Positions 55,674 to 63,523 of a stretch of DNA of 64,000 nucleotides are shown here, one piece after another. The position numbers were made by a program, and so were the translations under genes. The first letter of the stretch is position 1; each line of letters opens with the position of its first letter. This stretch comes from Pseudomonas hormoni (GTDB lineage: Bacteria; Pseudomonadota; Gammaproteobacteria; Pseudomonadales; Pseudomonadaceae), in assembly GCF_018502625.1 (NCBI RefSeq), contig NZ_CP075566.1, forward strand, positions 2,962,001-3,026,000, given 5' to 3'. The notes under the pieces were generated by a model. It was not told the origin of the DNA and made no database searches. It saw only the letters and a list, made by a program, of their open reading frames with translations.

Positions 55674-56477
55674 ATGACACCTATTACGCAGACGCTGCCC
55701 ATCGCCGTTACCCCGGAGCTTGATTTCGACCAGCACGCCGCCAGCTCGTTGGGTCAGTCACTGGCCAGTTCCTACACTCAGGCCACCCCCTTTCCACATA
55801 TCGTCATCGACGACTTCTTGCCTCAAGATTTGATTGCCAGTATCTGCTCGCACTTTCCCGTCGAGCCGACTACCAACGAAATGCTCTACGAACGCGGCTA
55901 CAAGGGGCAGCACAAACGGCAAATCAGCCCCAACGAATGTGATCCCTATTTGAAGACGATTTTCAACGCCTTCAACTCGGCACCCATGTTGCAGTTTCTT
56001 GAAAAACTCACAGGCATCGACGGCTTGATACCCGACCCCTACTTTACTGGCGGCGGCCTGCATGAAACGAAAAAAGGCGGTTTTCTGGGGGTACATTCGG
56101 ATTTCAGGCTCAACAAAAAGCTGAATATCGAGCGCAGACTGAATGCCATTATTTACTTGAACAAGGATTGGCAGGAGGCGTATGGCGGCAACCTGGAACT
56201 ATGGGATGTCGAGATGAAAACCTGCCTTAAAAAAGTCCTGCCTGTTTACAACCGCTGCGTCATTTTCAACACGGACAAAGACAGCAACCACGGCCACCCG
56301 GAGCCTTTAACGACGCCGGACCACGTTACGCGCCGGTCCATCGCGCTTTACTATTACACCGCGGCCACCGTGGTGGCCGACCCCACGCAAAGAAACAAGA
56401 CGCACTACAAGCCAAGGCCCAAGGATCGTTTGAGCCTCAAGTACTACCTCAACAAACTCATCAGGAAAAAGAACTGA
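55674..56477 (+). CDS. 2-oxoglutarate/Fe(II)-dependent oxygenase (prolyl 4-hydroxylase-like)
   Basis: A 267-residue oxygenase. The iron triad is His141/Asp143 (GVHSDF) with a distal His at 206 or 208 (NHGHP) and an arginine at about 220 for 2-oxoglutarate. The C-terminus is Lys-rich. The ATG at 55674 has GGAG six bases upstream. It follows the glycosyltransferase gene by 59 bases and shares its lower GC, so the two may modify the same molecule. Confidence 0.82.
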   Translation: MTPITQTLPIAVTPELDFDQHAASSLGQSLASSYTQATPFPHIVIDDFLPQDLIASICSHFPVEPTTNEMLYERGYKGQHKRQISPNECDPYLKTIFNAFNSAPMLQFLEKLTGIDGLIPDPYFTGGGLHETKKGGFLGVHSDFRLNKKLNIERRLNAIIYLNKDWQEAYGGNLELWDVEMKTCLKKVLPVYNRCVIFNTDKDSNHGHPEPLTTPDHVTRRSIALYYYTAATVVADPTQRNKTHYKPRPKDRLSLKYYLNKLIRKKN

Positions 56478-56488
56478 CAACCGCTGTT

Positions 56489-57433
56489 CTACCCCACCAC
56501 ATCAATCAACTGCTCGCGCTGCGCCCCCGTGAGCATCGGACCGAACCCCGCACCGGCATTCTCCGTCATGTAGCGCGGGTTGCCGGTGCCGGGGATGACG
56601 CAGGTCACCGCCGAATGCGTCAGCAAAAACTTGAGCGCCAGTTGTGGCCAACTGGTGACGCCCACTTGCGCGGCCCAGCCCGGTAGCGGCTTGCCCTTCA
56701 AGCGAGCGAGCAAGTCACCGCCGCCAAACGGCCGATTACAGATCACCGCGACACCGCGTTCGCGACACAGCGGCAGGATGCGTTTCTCGACACCGCGATC
56801 GTCCAGCGCATAGTTGATCTGCAAAAAATCCAGTGGCTCGGCTTTCAGCACCGCTTCCACTTCGTCATACGCCGACGCGGTGTAATGGGTGATGCCGATG
56901 TAGCGAATGCGCCCTTCTTCCTTCCATTTGCGCAACGTTGGCAAATGGGTTTTCCAGTCCAGCAGGTTGTGAATCTGCATCAGGTCGATCCGGTCGGTCT
57001 GCAGCAGTTTGAACGACTGCTCCATCTGCGCGATGCCTTCTTCGCGGCCACGGGTCCACACCTTGGTCGCCAGAAACGCCGGTGAGCGCGGCTTGTGGAT
57101 CGACAATAGTTCGCCGGTGGTCTGCTCGGCGCGGCCATACATGGGCGAGCTGTCGATCACCGTCCCGCCCTTTTCGAACAGCGCGCTGAGGACGGAGGGC
57201 AGGTTCTTGTAGGCCGGATCGGCAGGCGCGACATCAAAACCGCGATAGGTGCCCACGCCGACAATGGGCAGTGGCTCGTTGCTGGAAGGTATGGCGCGGG
57301 TCAGCATGTTCTTGCCTCCTGTTTCCTTCGACGGCGCGGTGGCTGCAAAGGCCGGATCGAAAGTGAGCACCGCCGTGGCACCGGCAGCCAGCGTGAGTAT
57401 TTGTCGACGCGTGTATCCATCAGTGTGGCTCAT
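56489..57433 (-). CDS. Tat-exported aldo/keto reductase
   Basis: A 314-residue AKR. The N-terminus has a twin-arginine signal (YTRRQILTLAAGATAV, Arg9-Arg10) with cleavage near AFAA. The tetrad is Asp94, Tyr99 (DSSPMYG), Lys124 (ATKVW) and His155 (QIHN). Because it is exported through Tat it probably folds with its cofactor in the cytoplasm. Convergent with the oxygenase gene. Confidence 0.85.
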   Translation of the reverse strand: MSHTDGYTRRQILTLAAGATAVLTFDPAFAATAPSKETGGKNMLTRAIPSSNEPLPIVGVGTYRGFDVAPADPAYKNLPSVLSALFEKGGTVIDSSPMYGRAEQTTGELLSIHKPRSPAFLATKVWTRGREEGIAQMEQSFKLLQTDRIDLMQIHNLLDWKTHLPTLRKWKEEGRIRYIGITHYTASAYDEVEAVLKAEPLDFLQINYALDDRGVEKRILPLCRERGVAVICNRPFGGGDLLARLKGKPLPGWAAQVGVTSWPQLALKFLLTHSAVTCVIPGTGNPRYMTENAGAGFGPMLTGAQREQLIDVVG

Positions 57434-57639
57434 GGTTTCGTCCTTTCACTTCTTTACTGTCTGCCTGTTGCGCGGTCAGCCACACTCATGACCCGCCTTA
57501 CAGTCCGGTAAACGGCACGATCACCGGCGCCACCAGGCTCCTGCTGGCTACAACAGAATAGCTGTCGGCGACAATTCGTCCCGGCTTGGAATACAACAAG
57601 GTTGTAAGGGCTGGTATGCAGCAACGATCGGTTGGGTGA

Positions 57640-57797
57640 ATATCCGTTACTTCGGTGAAGGCAGCTATTGGTTCCGCCCTTACGGCGGGTTACTTGGAGA
57701 GGCGCCAAGTAACCAAGCGCTTTTGCCCCTTTCGTTCGGTGCCTCGCTGTGGCTCGCCATGCCCTCCTTCCGGTCCTGCTCCGTGGGCCCGCCGCCA
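57640..57797 (+). repeat. Long structured repeat, copy 4 (truncated)
   Basis: It shares the head (CTATTGGTTCCGCCCTTACGGCGGG) and core up to CTCCGTGGGCCCGCCGCCA but is cut there and joined to the 166-base REP-containing segment. Bases 57434-57639 before it hold no gene that I can support. Confidence 0.75.
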
Positions 57798-57957
57798 CAG
57801 CACCGCGAGGCGGCTTACCGGCCGGCCTGGCTCTTCAAGCGTTTCGCATTCCCCTGTGGGAGCTGGCTTGCCAGCGATGGTCGTTAACGATGATGCGTGC
57901 TGTCTGAATGAATGCGGTGTCTGGGCGTCCATCGCTGGCAAGCCAGCTCCCACAGGG
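57792..57957. repeat. 166-base segment with REP pair, near-identical copy of 23.8 kb
   Basis: Two differences from 23824-23989. The REP arms are from 57853 to 57957. It continues the truncated long repeat without a gap. Confidence 0.85.
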
Positions 57958-58008
57958 ATTGTGGCGGGCATGACATGGGTGTTCACCACCGATGACCTGA
58001 CGGAATCA

Positions 58009-58339
58009 GGTCGGCTATCAGGCCGCCTCGCTTTGGCTTTTGATCTTGATCTGCCCCGTCGGAAGGCCGAGCGCAGGTTCTGCGCAGTGGGCAACCCGGC
58101 ATGGATGCCGGGTTAGCCGCCCCCGGCCATGGATGGCCGATGGCGGCGGGCCCACGGAGCAGGACCGGAGCGAGGGAACCCTGAGCTTAAGCGAAGGGCC
58201 GTACGTCAGGGGCAAAGCCTTTTGGTTCCTTTTCGGCGTTTGGAAAAGGGACTCGCCGTAAGGGCGAAACCATAAGTCGCCGTTACCGCAGCAACGGATA
58301 TGTACACCATCAAAAATCCCGGTCGGCTATCAGGCCGCC
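58009..58339 (-). repeat. Long structured repeat, copy 5 (reverse), with flanking direct repeats
   Basis: A perfect 19-base direct repeat, GGTCGGCTATCAGGCCGCC, lies at 58009-58027 and 58321-58339. Between them is a reverse long repeat: CTTTGGCTTTTGATCTTGAT tail, GGCATGGATGCCGGG hairpin and a GTAAGGGCG head. The right-hand direct repeat continues into a REP arm at 58340-58364. Confidence 0.75.
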
Positions 58340-58509
58340 ATCGCTGGCAAGCCAGCTCCCACAAGGGTCCCGAGAACTATCGCAAATCCAGGCCGCGAAC
58401 ACTTTCTCAAGTGAACAGCATTAACCACCAGGACAGCCGCACTCCGCTGTCGTTCAACTACACTCTGACAGCGATCAAGCCGTCGCGGTCGTCACGCCCA
58501 GAGCAGTCA

Positions 58510-59298
58510 ATGCCACCCACTAACGCCAACCGAATGTCCCGCACCCTGATGTATATCGTCGTCATCGTTGCCGCGCTGTACCTGGCGCTGTGTGTCGCGC
58601 TGTTCATGTTCCAGCGCGCCCTGATCTACTTCCCGCAACCCGCCGCGCTCAGCACGCCCGAAACGCTGCTCACGCTGACAGTGGCAGACGCACAGCTGCA
58701 GGTCACCGTCAGACCGCACGCCGGGCCCAATGCATTGGTTTATTTTGGTGGCAACGCCGAGGACGTTTCGCGAAACCTGCCGGAATTCTCCCAGGCGTTC
58801 CCCGACCACGCCCTCTATTTGCTGCACTACCGGGGTTTTGGCGGCAGCACCGGGTCGCCTTCCGAGGAGGCGATTTCACGCGATGCCATGACCTTGTTCG
58901 ACAAGGTCTACGACACCCACCCGCACATTGCAGTGGTGGGTCGCAGCCTCGGTTCGGGCGTCGCCGTGCGCCTCGCGAGCCAGCGTCCGGCCGCGCGGTT
59001 GATCCTGATCACGCCCTACAACAGCCTTGAGGATCTCGCCATCCGCCAGTACCCGATTTTCCCGGTGAAATGGCTGCTGCAGGACAAGTTCGAATCGTGG
59101 AAATACGCCGCGCATATCTCGATACCGACGCTGATGCTGGCGGCCGAACAGGACGAAGTCATCCCGCGCTCAAGCACGGAAAAGCTCTACGAACATTTCG
59201 CCAAAGGTGTGGCCACCCTGAAAGTAATTCCGGGCGTGGGGCACAATTCGATCTCCGACAGCCCCGAGTACTTGAAGCTGCTGGAGAACGGGTTGTAA
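58510..59298 (+). CDS. Membrane-anchored alpha/beta hydrolase
   Basis: A 262-residue hydrolase. One N-terminal transmembrane helix (IVVIVAALYLALCVALFMFQ) at about 14-34 is followed by a domain with nucleophile motif GRSLGSG, an LYLLHYRGFGGSTG oxyanion region, Asp in AEQDEVI and His in GVGHNSI. The family resembles BEM46-like hydrolases. ATG 58510 is used; an internal ATG at 58534 is also possible. Substrate unknown. Confidence 0.8.
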   Translation: MPPTNANRMSRTLMYIVVIVAALYLALCVALFMFQRALIYFPQPAALSTPETLLTLTVADAQLQVTVRPHAGPNALVYFGGNAEDVSRNLPEFSQAFPDHALYLLHYRGFGGSTGSPSEEAISRDAMTLFDKVYDTHPHIAVVGRSLGSGVAVRLASQRPAARLILITPYNSLEDLAIRQYPIFPVKWLLQDKFESWKYAAHISIPTLMLAAEQDEVIPRSSTEKLYEHFAKGVATLKVIPGVGHNSISDSPEYLKLLENGL

Positions 59299-59307
59299 GC
59301 CTCGAGA

Positions 59308-59637
59308 TCATTTGCGCGCCAGCTTAAAACGCACGCAATCTTCGTAGAAACTCTGCCGCAGCGCCGCGGGCTTTATCCGCGAAGGGCTGTCGTAGGTTTG
59401 CTCAGTGATACCCATCGCCGTCATGCGCATCCATGGCTTGGTGAACTTGTAGGTCTGTAATTTCTGCCGGGCGGCGTACAGCGAAACGCCCGCCAGTTTG
59501 AGTTCCTGGGCTCTTGCTGCGGTGCCCGCGCCCCAGCTGCACATGTACCGGTCATTGCTTTGAAGCTCTTTGGCCTGGGTCGAGACGGCGACGCCTGCCA
59601 GGCCCAACGAAATCAGTGCGATCCATACATTGCGCAT
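59308..59637 (-). CDS. Secreted small protein of unknown function
   Basis: A 109-residue protein with a signal peptide (MRNVWIALISLGLAGVAVST, cleaved near QA at 22) and a mature part with two Cys (CSWGAG and DCVRF) that could form a disulfide. No domain is recognised. Confidence 0.65.
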   Translation of the reverse strand: MRNVWIALISLGLAGVAVSTQAKELQSNDRYMCSWGAGTAARAQELKLAGVSLYAARQKLQTYKFTKPWMRMTAMGITEQTYDSPSRIKPAALRQSFYEDCVRFKLARK

Positions 59638-59728
59638 TTAAAGCCAGCCCTAACCACCTGAAATTAAAGTGATTCTGTCTGTAACTTTCGGGCTTCGGGG
59701 CCAGCAAAATGCCTTGATTCAAACCGCC

Positions 59729-60049
59729 TCAGTTTCCCGAGACCAGTTTGAGGCCGATAACGCCGCCCAGGATGACAACAATGCACAACACCCGCAGCAG
59801 TGTGGTGGAGTCGCCCAACACCGCCATCCCCAAAATGGCGGTGCCGGCCGCGCCAATCCCGGTCCACACCGCATAGGCAGTGCCCACCGGCAGGGTTCGC
59901 AGCGACAGTGAAAGCAAAAACACACTCGACAGGCCGGTCGCGGCCGCCAGCAGTCCGGGGGTCAATCGGGTAAATCCGTCTGAGCCCTTCATGAAGAAGG
60001 CGAAGGCGATTTCGAGAATGCCTGCGATGCCAAGCAGTGACCAAGCCAT
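59729..60049 (-). CDS. SMR-family transporter (SugE/Gdx-like)
   Basis: A 106-residue protein with four helices. The proton-coupled Glu13 (AGILEIAFAFFMK) and LPVGTAYAVWTGIGAAG are the SMR hallmark. The pattern is closer to SugE/Gdx (guanidinium export) than to EmrE. No guanidine riboswitch was recognised upstream. A GC hairpin follows its start region at 60070-60097. Confidence 0.83.
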   Translation of the reverse strand: MAWSLLGIAGILEIAFAFFMKGSDGFTRLTPGLLAAATGLSSVFLLSLSLRTLPVGTAYAVWTGIGAAGTAILGMAVLGDSTTLLRVLCIVVILGGVIGLKLVSGN

Positions 60050-60069
60050 GATAGGGGTTCCATTGGTTG

Positions 60070-60097
60070 ACCCGCCGAGCGTGACTGCCCGGCGGGT
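60070..60097. other. GC hairpin between SMR and AhpD-like genes
   Basis: ACCCGCCG (60070-60077) and CGGCGGGT (60090-60097) form an eight-base stem with a 12-base loop. No T-run follows on the minus strand. It could be a weak terminator for the AhpD-like gene. Confidence 0.35.
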
Positions 60098-60118
60098 TCT
60101 ACTGATTCAAGGGGAGGT

Positions 60119-60574
60119 TCAGGCGTTGTTGGCAGCGGCGGGTTTCGCACGGAATGTCACGCCGAACCGGTTGAAGGCGTTCATCAGGCCGATCGCATAG
60201 GTCAGGTCCGCCAGCTCCTTGTCGCTGAATTCGGCAGCGGCGGCGGCATAGTCGGCATCGGGAACGCCTGTTTCCGCCACGCGGGTCACCGATTCAGCCC
60301 AGCTCAGCGCGACACGTTCGCGGGCAGTGAAAACGCCACCGGCGTCACGCCATACCGGCACCAGGACCAGTTTTTCCACGCTGACGCCGAGCTTGATCAG
60401 ATCGCGGGAATGCATGTCGATGCAAAAGGCGCAGCCGTTGATTTGTGATACCCGCAGGTAGACCAGGTCGATCAGTTCGTGGGAAAGACCGCTGTTCTGC
60501 AGGTAGACATAAACCCCGCCGAAAGCCTTGTAACCTTCAGGTGAAGCCTTGGCGTAGTCGAGACGATTGCTCAT
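60119..60574 (-). CDS. Carboxymuconolactone decarboxylase / AhpD-like protein
   Basis: A 151-residue alkylhydroperoxidase-like protein. The redox motif is Cys48-x2-Cys51 with His55 (CAFCIDMH). The conserved VYLRVSQINGC lies before it. It could reduce peroxides. The start at 60574 (MSNRLDYAK) is used. Divergent from the azoreductase over a 199-base region with MocR-type motifs. Confidence 0.83.
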   Translation of the reverse strand: MSNRLDYAKASPEGYKAFGGVYVYLQNSGLSHELIDLVYLRVSQINGCAFCIDMHSRDLIKLGVSVEKLVLVPVWRDAGGVFTARERVALSWAESVTRVAETGVPDADYAAAAAEFSDKELADLTYAIGLMNAFNRFGVTFRAKPAAANNA

Positions 60575-60637
60575 GATGAGTCCTTGTGTTGGCTGGTTGA
60601 GAGACGCCATCGTGTCGCTTCTTGGCCTTGTTGATAA

Positions 60638-60711
60638 GGTCCATGATCGGCCTTGAGTGTTGGGCCATGATCCAGCAAACATGGCCCAGTCATTAACCCG
60701 ATTCATGGACC
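60638..60711. promoter_or_regulatory. Nested inverted and direct repeat operator region
   Basis: GGTCCATGA (60638-60646) and TCATGGACC (60703-60711) are inverted copies. Inside them TGGGCCATG (60661-60669) and CATGGCCCA (60680-60688) are inverted with a ten-base spacer. The last two sites form a direct repeat spaced by 24 bases. A similar pair lies at 62826-62858. It is a strong candidate for the neighbouring MocR regulator. Confidence 0.5.
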
Positions 60712-60773
60712 TTTGGCATGGGTCATGGGCTTCATAGAATGATTCCCCTCTCACACTGCAAACCGGGTGAATC

Positions 60774-61427
60774 ATGAAAATCCTCCACGTGACCTGCAGC
60801 CCTCGCGGCGAAGCGTCAGAAAGTTATCGACTGTCGAAAAACATCATTGGTTTTCTGCTGAAGGCCCATCCAGCTGCAACTGTGATCAATCGGGTGGTGG
60901 GCGGTGACGTGCTATCCGCTATCGATGAGCCTTACGCGATATCCCAACAGGCGTCCGCCGACGTCACTGAGGCAGGCTCGATCGCCCGATCAGACGCACT
61001 GATCGAGGAATTGCAACAGGCCGATGTGCTGGTGATCGGGACGCCGATGCATAACTTCACCGTGCCCTCGACGCTGAAGCTCTGGATTGATCATGTCGCT
61101 CGCGTCCGGCGCACCTTCAATGTCGGTGCGCAAGGCAAAACCAGCCTGCTGCAGGATCGTCCGGTGTATGTTGCGGTGTCCTCGGGCGGCAGATTTTCCG
61201 GGGTGACGCCGCGTCAACCGGATTTTCTGACGCCCTACCTCAAAGCCGTGCTGGGTATGATCGGACTGCACGACGTGAATTTTTTCTCTGTAGAGGGGAC
61301 CGCCATGGGGCCGGATGCCGTTGCCGCCGCGAGGCACAAGACCGGTCAGGCACTACAGGACCATTTCTCTGCGTACCCGTCGGTTGAGGCTGATGACCCT
61401 TCAAATCAAACACTTCTCACCCCTTGA
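60774..61427 (+). CDS. FMN-dependent NADH-azoreductase-like oxidoreductase
   Basis: A 217-residue flavodoxin-like quinone/azo reductase. The FMN-binding parts SPRGEASESYRLS, TPMHNFTVPSTLKLWID and SSGGRFSG are visible. The ATG at 60774 opens with MKILHVTCSPRG. It overlaps the MocR gene by 35 bases, suggesting a joint operon. It may protect against quinones or electrophiles. Confidence 0.82.
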   Translation: MKILHVTCSPRGEASESYRLSKNIIGFLLKAHPAATVINRVVGGDVLSAIDEPYAISQQASADVTEAGSIARSDALIEELQQADVLVIGTPMHNFTVPSTLKLWIDHVARVRRTFNVGAQGKTSLLQDRPVYVAVSSGGRFSGVTPRQPDFLTPYLKAVLGMIGLHDVNFFSVEGTAMGPDAVAAARHKTGQALQDHFSAYPSVEADDPSNQTLLTP

Positions 61428-62811
61428 TCCGGCTTCCACGGAGCCGATCTACCGGCAAATCTACTGGCGCTTTCGCGGTGCGATCAGCGACGGACTGCTG
61501 GCACCCGGGGACCGGATTCCGGCGGCCCGGGCGCTGGCGAAAGAACTTGGCCTGGCGCGCGGCACCATCGACACCGCGTATTCACTCCTGACCGCGGAAG
61601 GTTATTTGCTGTCGCGGGGTCAGGCCGGCACCGTGGTGGCCCCGGGGATCAGTGTCAGAAAGCCTTCCGCGCCCATGGAACAACCCTTCAACGCTGCCGC
61701 CAGCAGCTCGATCAGGCACAAGGCACCGGTGCTGCCCTTTCAAATGGCGCTGCCCGCACTGGACGCCTTTCCGAGAAAAATCTGGTCGCAGATCGGAGCC
61801 CGATGCGTGCGCGCCACGCGCATTCCGGACATGGCCAATCCGTCGGTATTGGGGCTGGATTCGTTGCGTACCGCGATTGCCACTTACCTGCAGGTCGCAC
61901 GGGGAATTACCTGCTCGCCCGCGCAAGTGTTCATCACCTCGGGCTACCGCAACACACTCGCGCTGATCGCGCACGCACTGCTCAAACCAGGGGACCGTGT
62001 GCTCGTCGAAGACCCCGGCTACCTGCCCACCCGACAGTTGCTGGCGCACCTTCAGATCGAAGTGGCCCCGGTGCCGGTCGATCAGGACGGCATGCAGGTC
62101 GCACAAGGGGTGAACAGCGCGATGGATGCGCGGGCAGCGGTCGTCACACCGGCGCATCAAAGCCCTCTGTGCGTGTCGCTATCGTTGACGCGAAGGCTGG
62201 AATTGCTTGAGTGGGCGGCCCGACAACAGGCCTGGATTGTCGAGGACGATTACGACGGCGAGTACCGCTACGTCAGCCGGCCGTTGCCCGCGCTGAAAAG
62301 CCTGGACCGCGATGGCCGGGTGCTCTACGCCGGCACGTTCAGCAAGGTGTTGTTTCCGGGCATCCGCCTTTCGTACCTGGTGGTGCCGCCGGCGCAGGTC
62401 GAACGCTTCGAACACGTCAGTGAAACCTTCCTCGGCGGCTGCCCGGAGCTGACGCAAGCCATCGTCGCCACGTTCCTGACCGAGGGTCATTTCGCTCGCC
62501 ATATCCAGCGCATGCGCAAACTCTATGGCGAACGCCGGGAAGCCACCGCACGCGGATTGAAGAAAGCCCTGGGCGATCGCATCCGCATCGACCCACAGCC
62601 CGGTGGCATGCACCTGATCCTGCGATTGACGGCACCACAGTCTGACCGCGCGCTGGTCGAGCGCCTGCTGGCGGCCGGCATCTACGCCGAGGCGCTGACC
62701 GACTGGCGTGTCCGTGGCGAGACCGATGCCGCGCTGCTGCTCGGGTTTGCCAATATCGATTCGGAAGATACTGCTGAACAGTTGGGGAAACGGATTCTGG
62801 CGTTGATGTGA
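61393..62811 (+). CDS. MocR/GntR-family regulator with aminotransferase domain
   Basis: A 472-residue chimeric regulator. The N-terminal GntR-type HTH is at about 17-78 (RQIYWRFRGAISDGLLAPGDRIP...). From about 110 the protein is a class I aminotransferase fold with the PLP lysine at 318 (TFSKVLFPG). These regulators sense PLP or amines and bind direct repeats. GAGG is upstream of the ATG at 61393. The gene overlaps the azoreductase end by 35 bases. Confidence 0.85.
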   Translation: MTLQIKHFSPLDPASTEPIYRQIYWRFRGAISDGLLAPGDRIPAARALAKELGLARGTIDTAYSLLTAEGYLLSRGQAGTVVAPGISVRKPSAPMEQPFNAAASSSIRHKAPVLPFQMALPALDAFPRKIWSQIGARCVRATRIPDMANPSVLGLDSLRTAIATYLQVARGITCSPAQVFITSGYRNTLALIAHALLKPGDRVLVEDPGYLPTRQLLAHLQIEVAPVPVDQDGMQVAQGVNSAMDARAAVVTPAHQSPLCVSLSLTRRLELLEWAARQQAWIVEDDYDGEYRYVSRPLPALKSLDRDGRVLYAGTFSKVLFPGIRLSYLVVPPAQVERFEHVSETFLGGCPELTQAIVATFLTEGHFARHIQRMRKLYGERREATARGLKKALGDRIRIDPQPGGMHLILRLTAPQSDRALVERLLAAGIYAEALTDWRVRGETDAALLLGFANIDSEDTAEQLGKRILALM

Positions 62812-62825
62812 GGGCGGTGACGGGA

Positions 62826-62858
62826 TCATGGCCCAATCAGACAGCCCGATCTTGGACC
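62826..62858. promoter_or_regulatory. Second copy of the MocR-type direct repeat
   Basis: TCATGGCCCA (62826-62835) and TCTTGGACC (62850-62858) have the same 24-base spacing as CATGGCCCA and TCATGGACC at 60680-60711. It lies 59 bases before the LOG gene start. Confidence 0.5.
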
Positions 62859-62916
62859 TGTCTGCCCCCGCCGGGGCACCGCATCATGGGCGTTTACCCT
62901 CACCGGAAGAAAACCG

Positions 62917-63513
62917 ATGCCCACACCTCCTCCACTTCGCAGCATTGCCGTGTTCTCTGGCTCCAACTACGGCTTCAACCCCGACTACATGGCAGGTGCC
63001 CAGGCCTTGGGTCTCGAGATCGCCAAACGCGGCATACGACTGGTCTACGGCGGCACCGACAAGGGTTTGATGAGCGTCATGGCCGACACCGTGCTCGCCG
63101 AGGGCGGTGAAGTGGTAGGCATCATCACTCGCCTGCTGTTCGACCTCGGGCATCTTCACCGCGGCCTGACCCGCCACGAAGTGACGCCAGACATGCGCAG
63201 CCGCAAGACGCGCATGAGTGAATCGGCGGACGCGTTCATCGCACTGCCCGGCGGGCTGGGAACGTTTGAAGAGTTGTTTGAGGCAGCAACCCTGACTCAA
63301 CTGGGCGAACACCACAAAGGCATTGCCTGCCTGAACATCGGCGATTTTTTCAACCCGGTGCGCACCCTGCTCGACCATGCGGTGAAAGAAGGCTTCATGA
63401 AAACCGAGCACAGCCAGATGCTGATTCTCGACAACGACCCGGCGGCACTGATCGACTCGCTTGAGCAGTGGCAAGCGCCGACCGTCACCAAATGGATCGG
63501 GCCTGCGGCTTGA
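62917..63513 (+). CDS. LOG-family Rossmann protein (TIGR00730)
   Basis: A 198-residue protein of the LOG/cytokinin nucleoside 5'-monophosphate phosphoribohydrolase family. The active-site motif PGGLGTFEE is at 111-119 and Arg/Lys in MRSRKTRM before it. In bacteria these enzymes cleave the N-glycosidic bond of nucleotide monophosphates. It probably shares the MocR motif upstream. Confidence 0.87.
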   Translation: MPTPPPLRSIAVFSGSNYGFNPDYMAGAQALGLEIAKRGIRLVYGGTDKGLMSVMADTVLAEGGEVVGIITRLLFDLGHLHRGLTRHEVTPDMRSRKTRMSESADAFIALPGGLGTFEELFEAATLTQLGEHHKGIACLNIGDFFNPVRTLLDHAVKEGFMKTEHSQMLILDNDPAALIDSLEQWQAPTVTKWIGPAA

Positions 63514-63523
63514 AAATGCGCGG

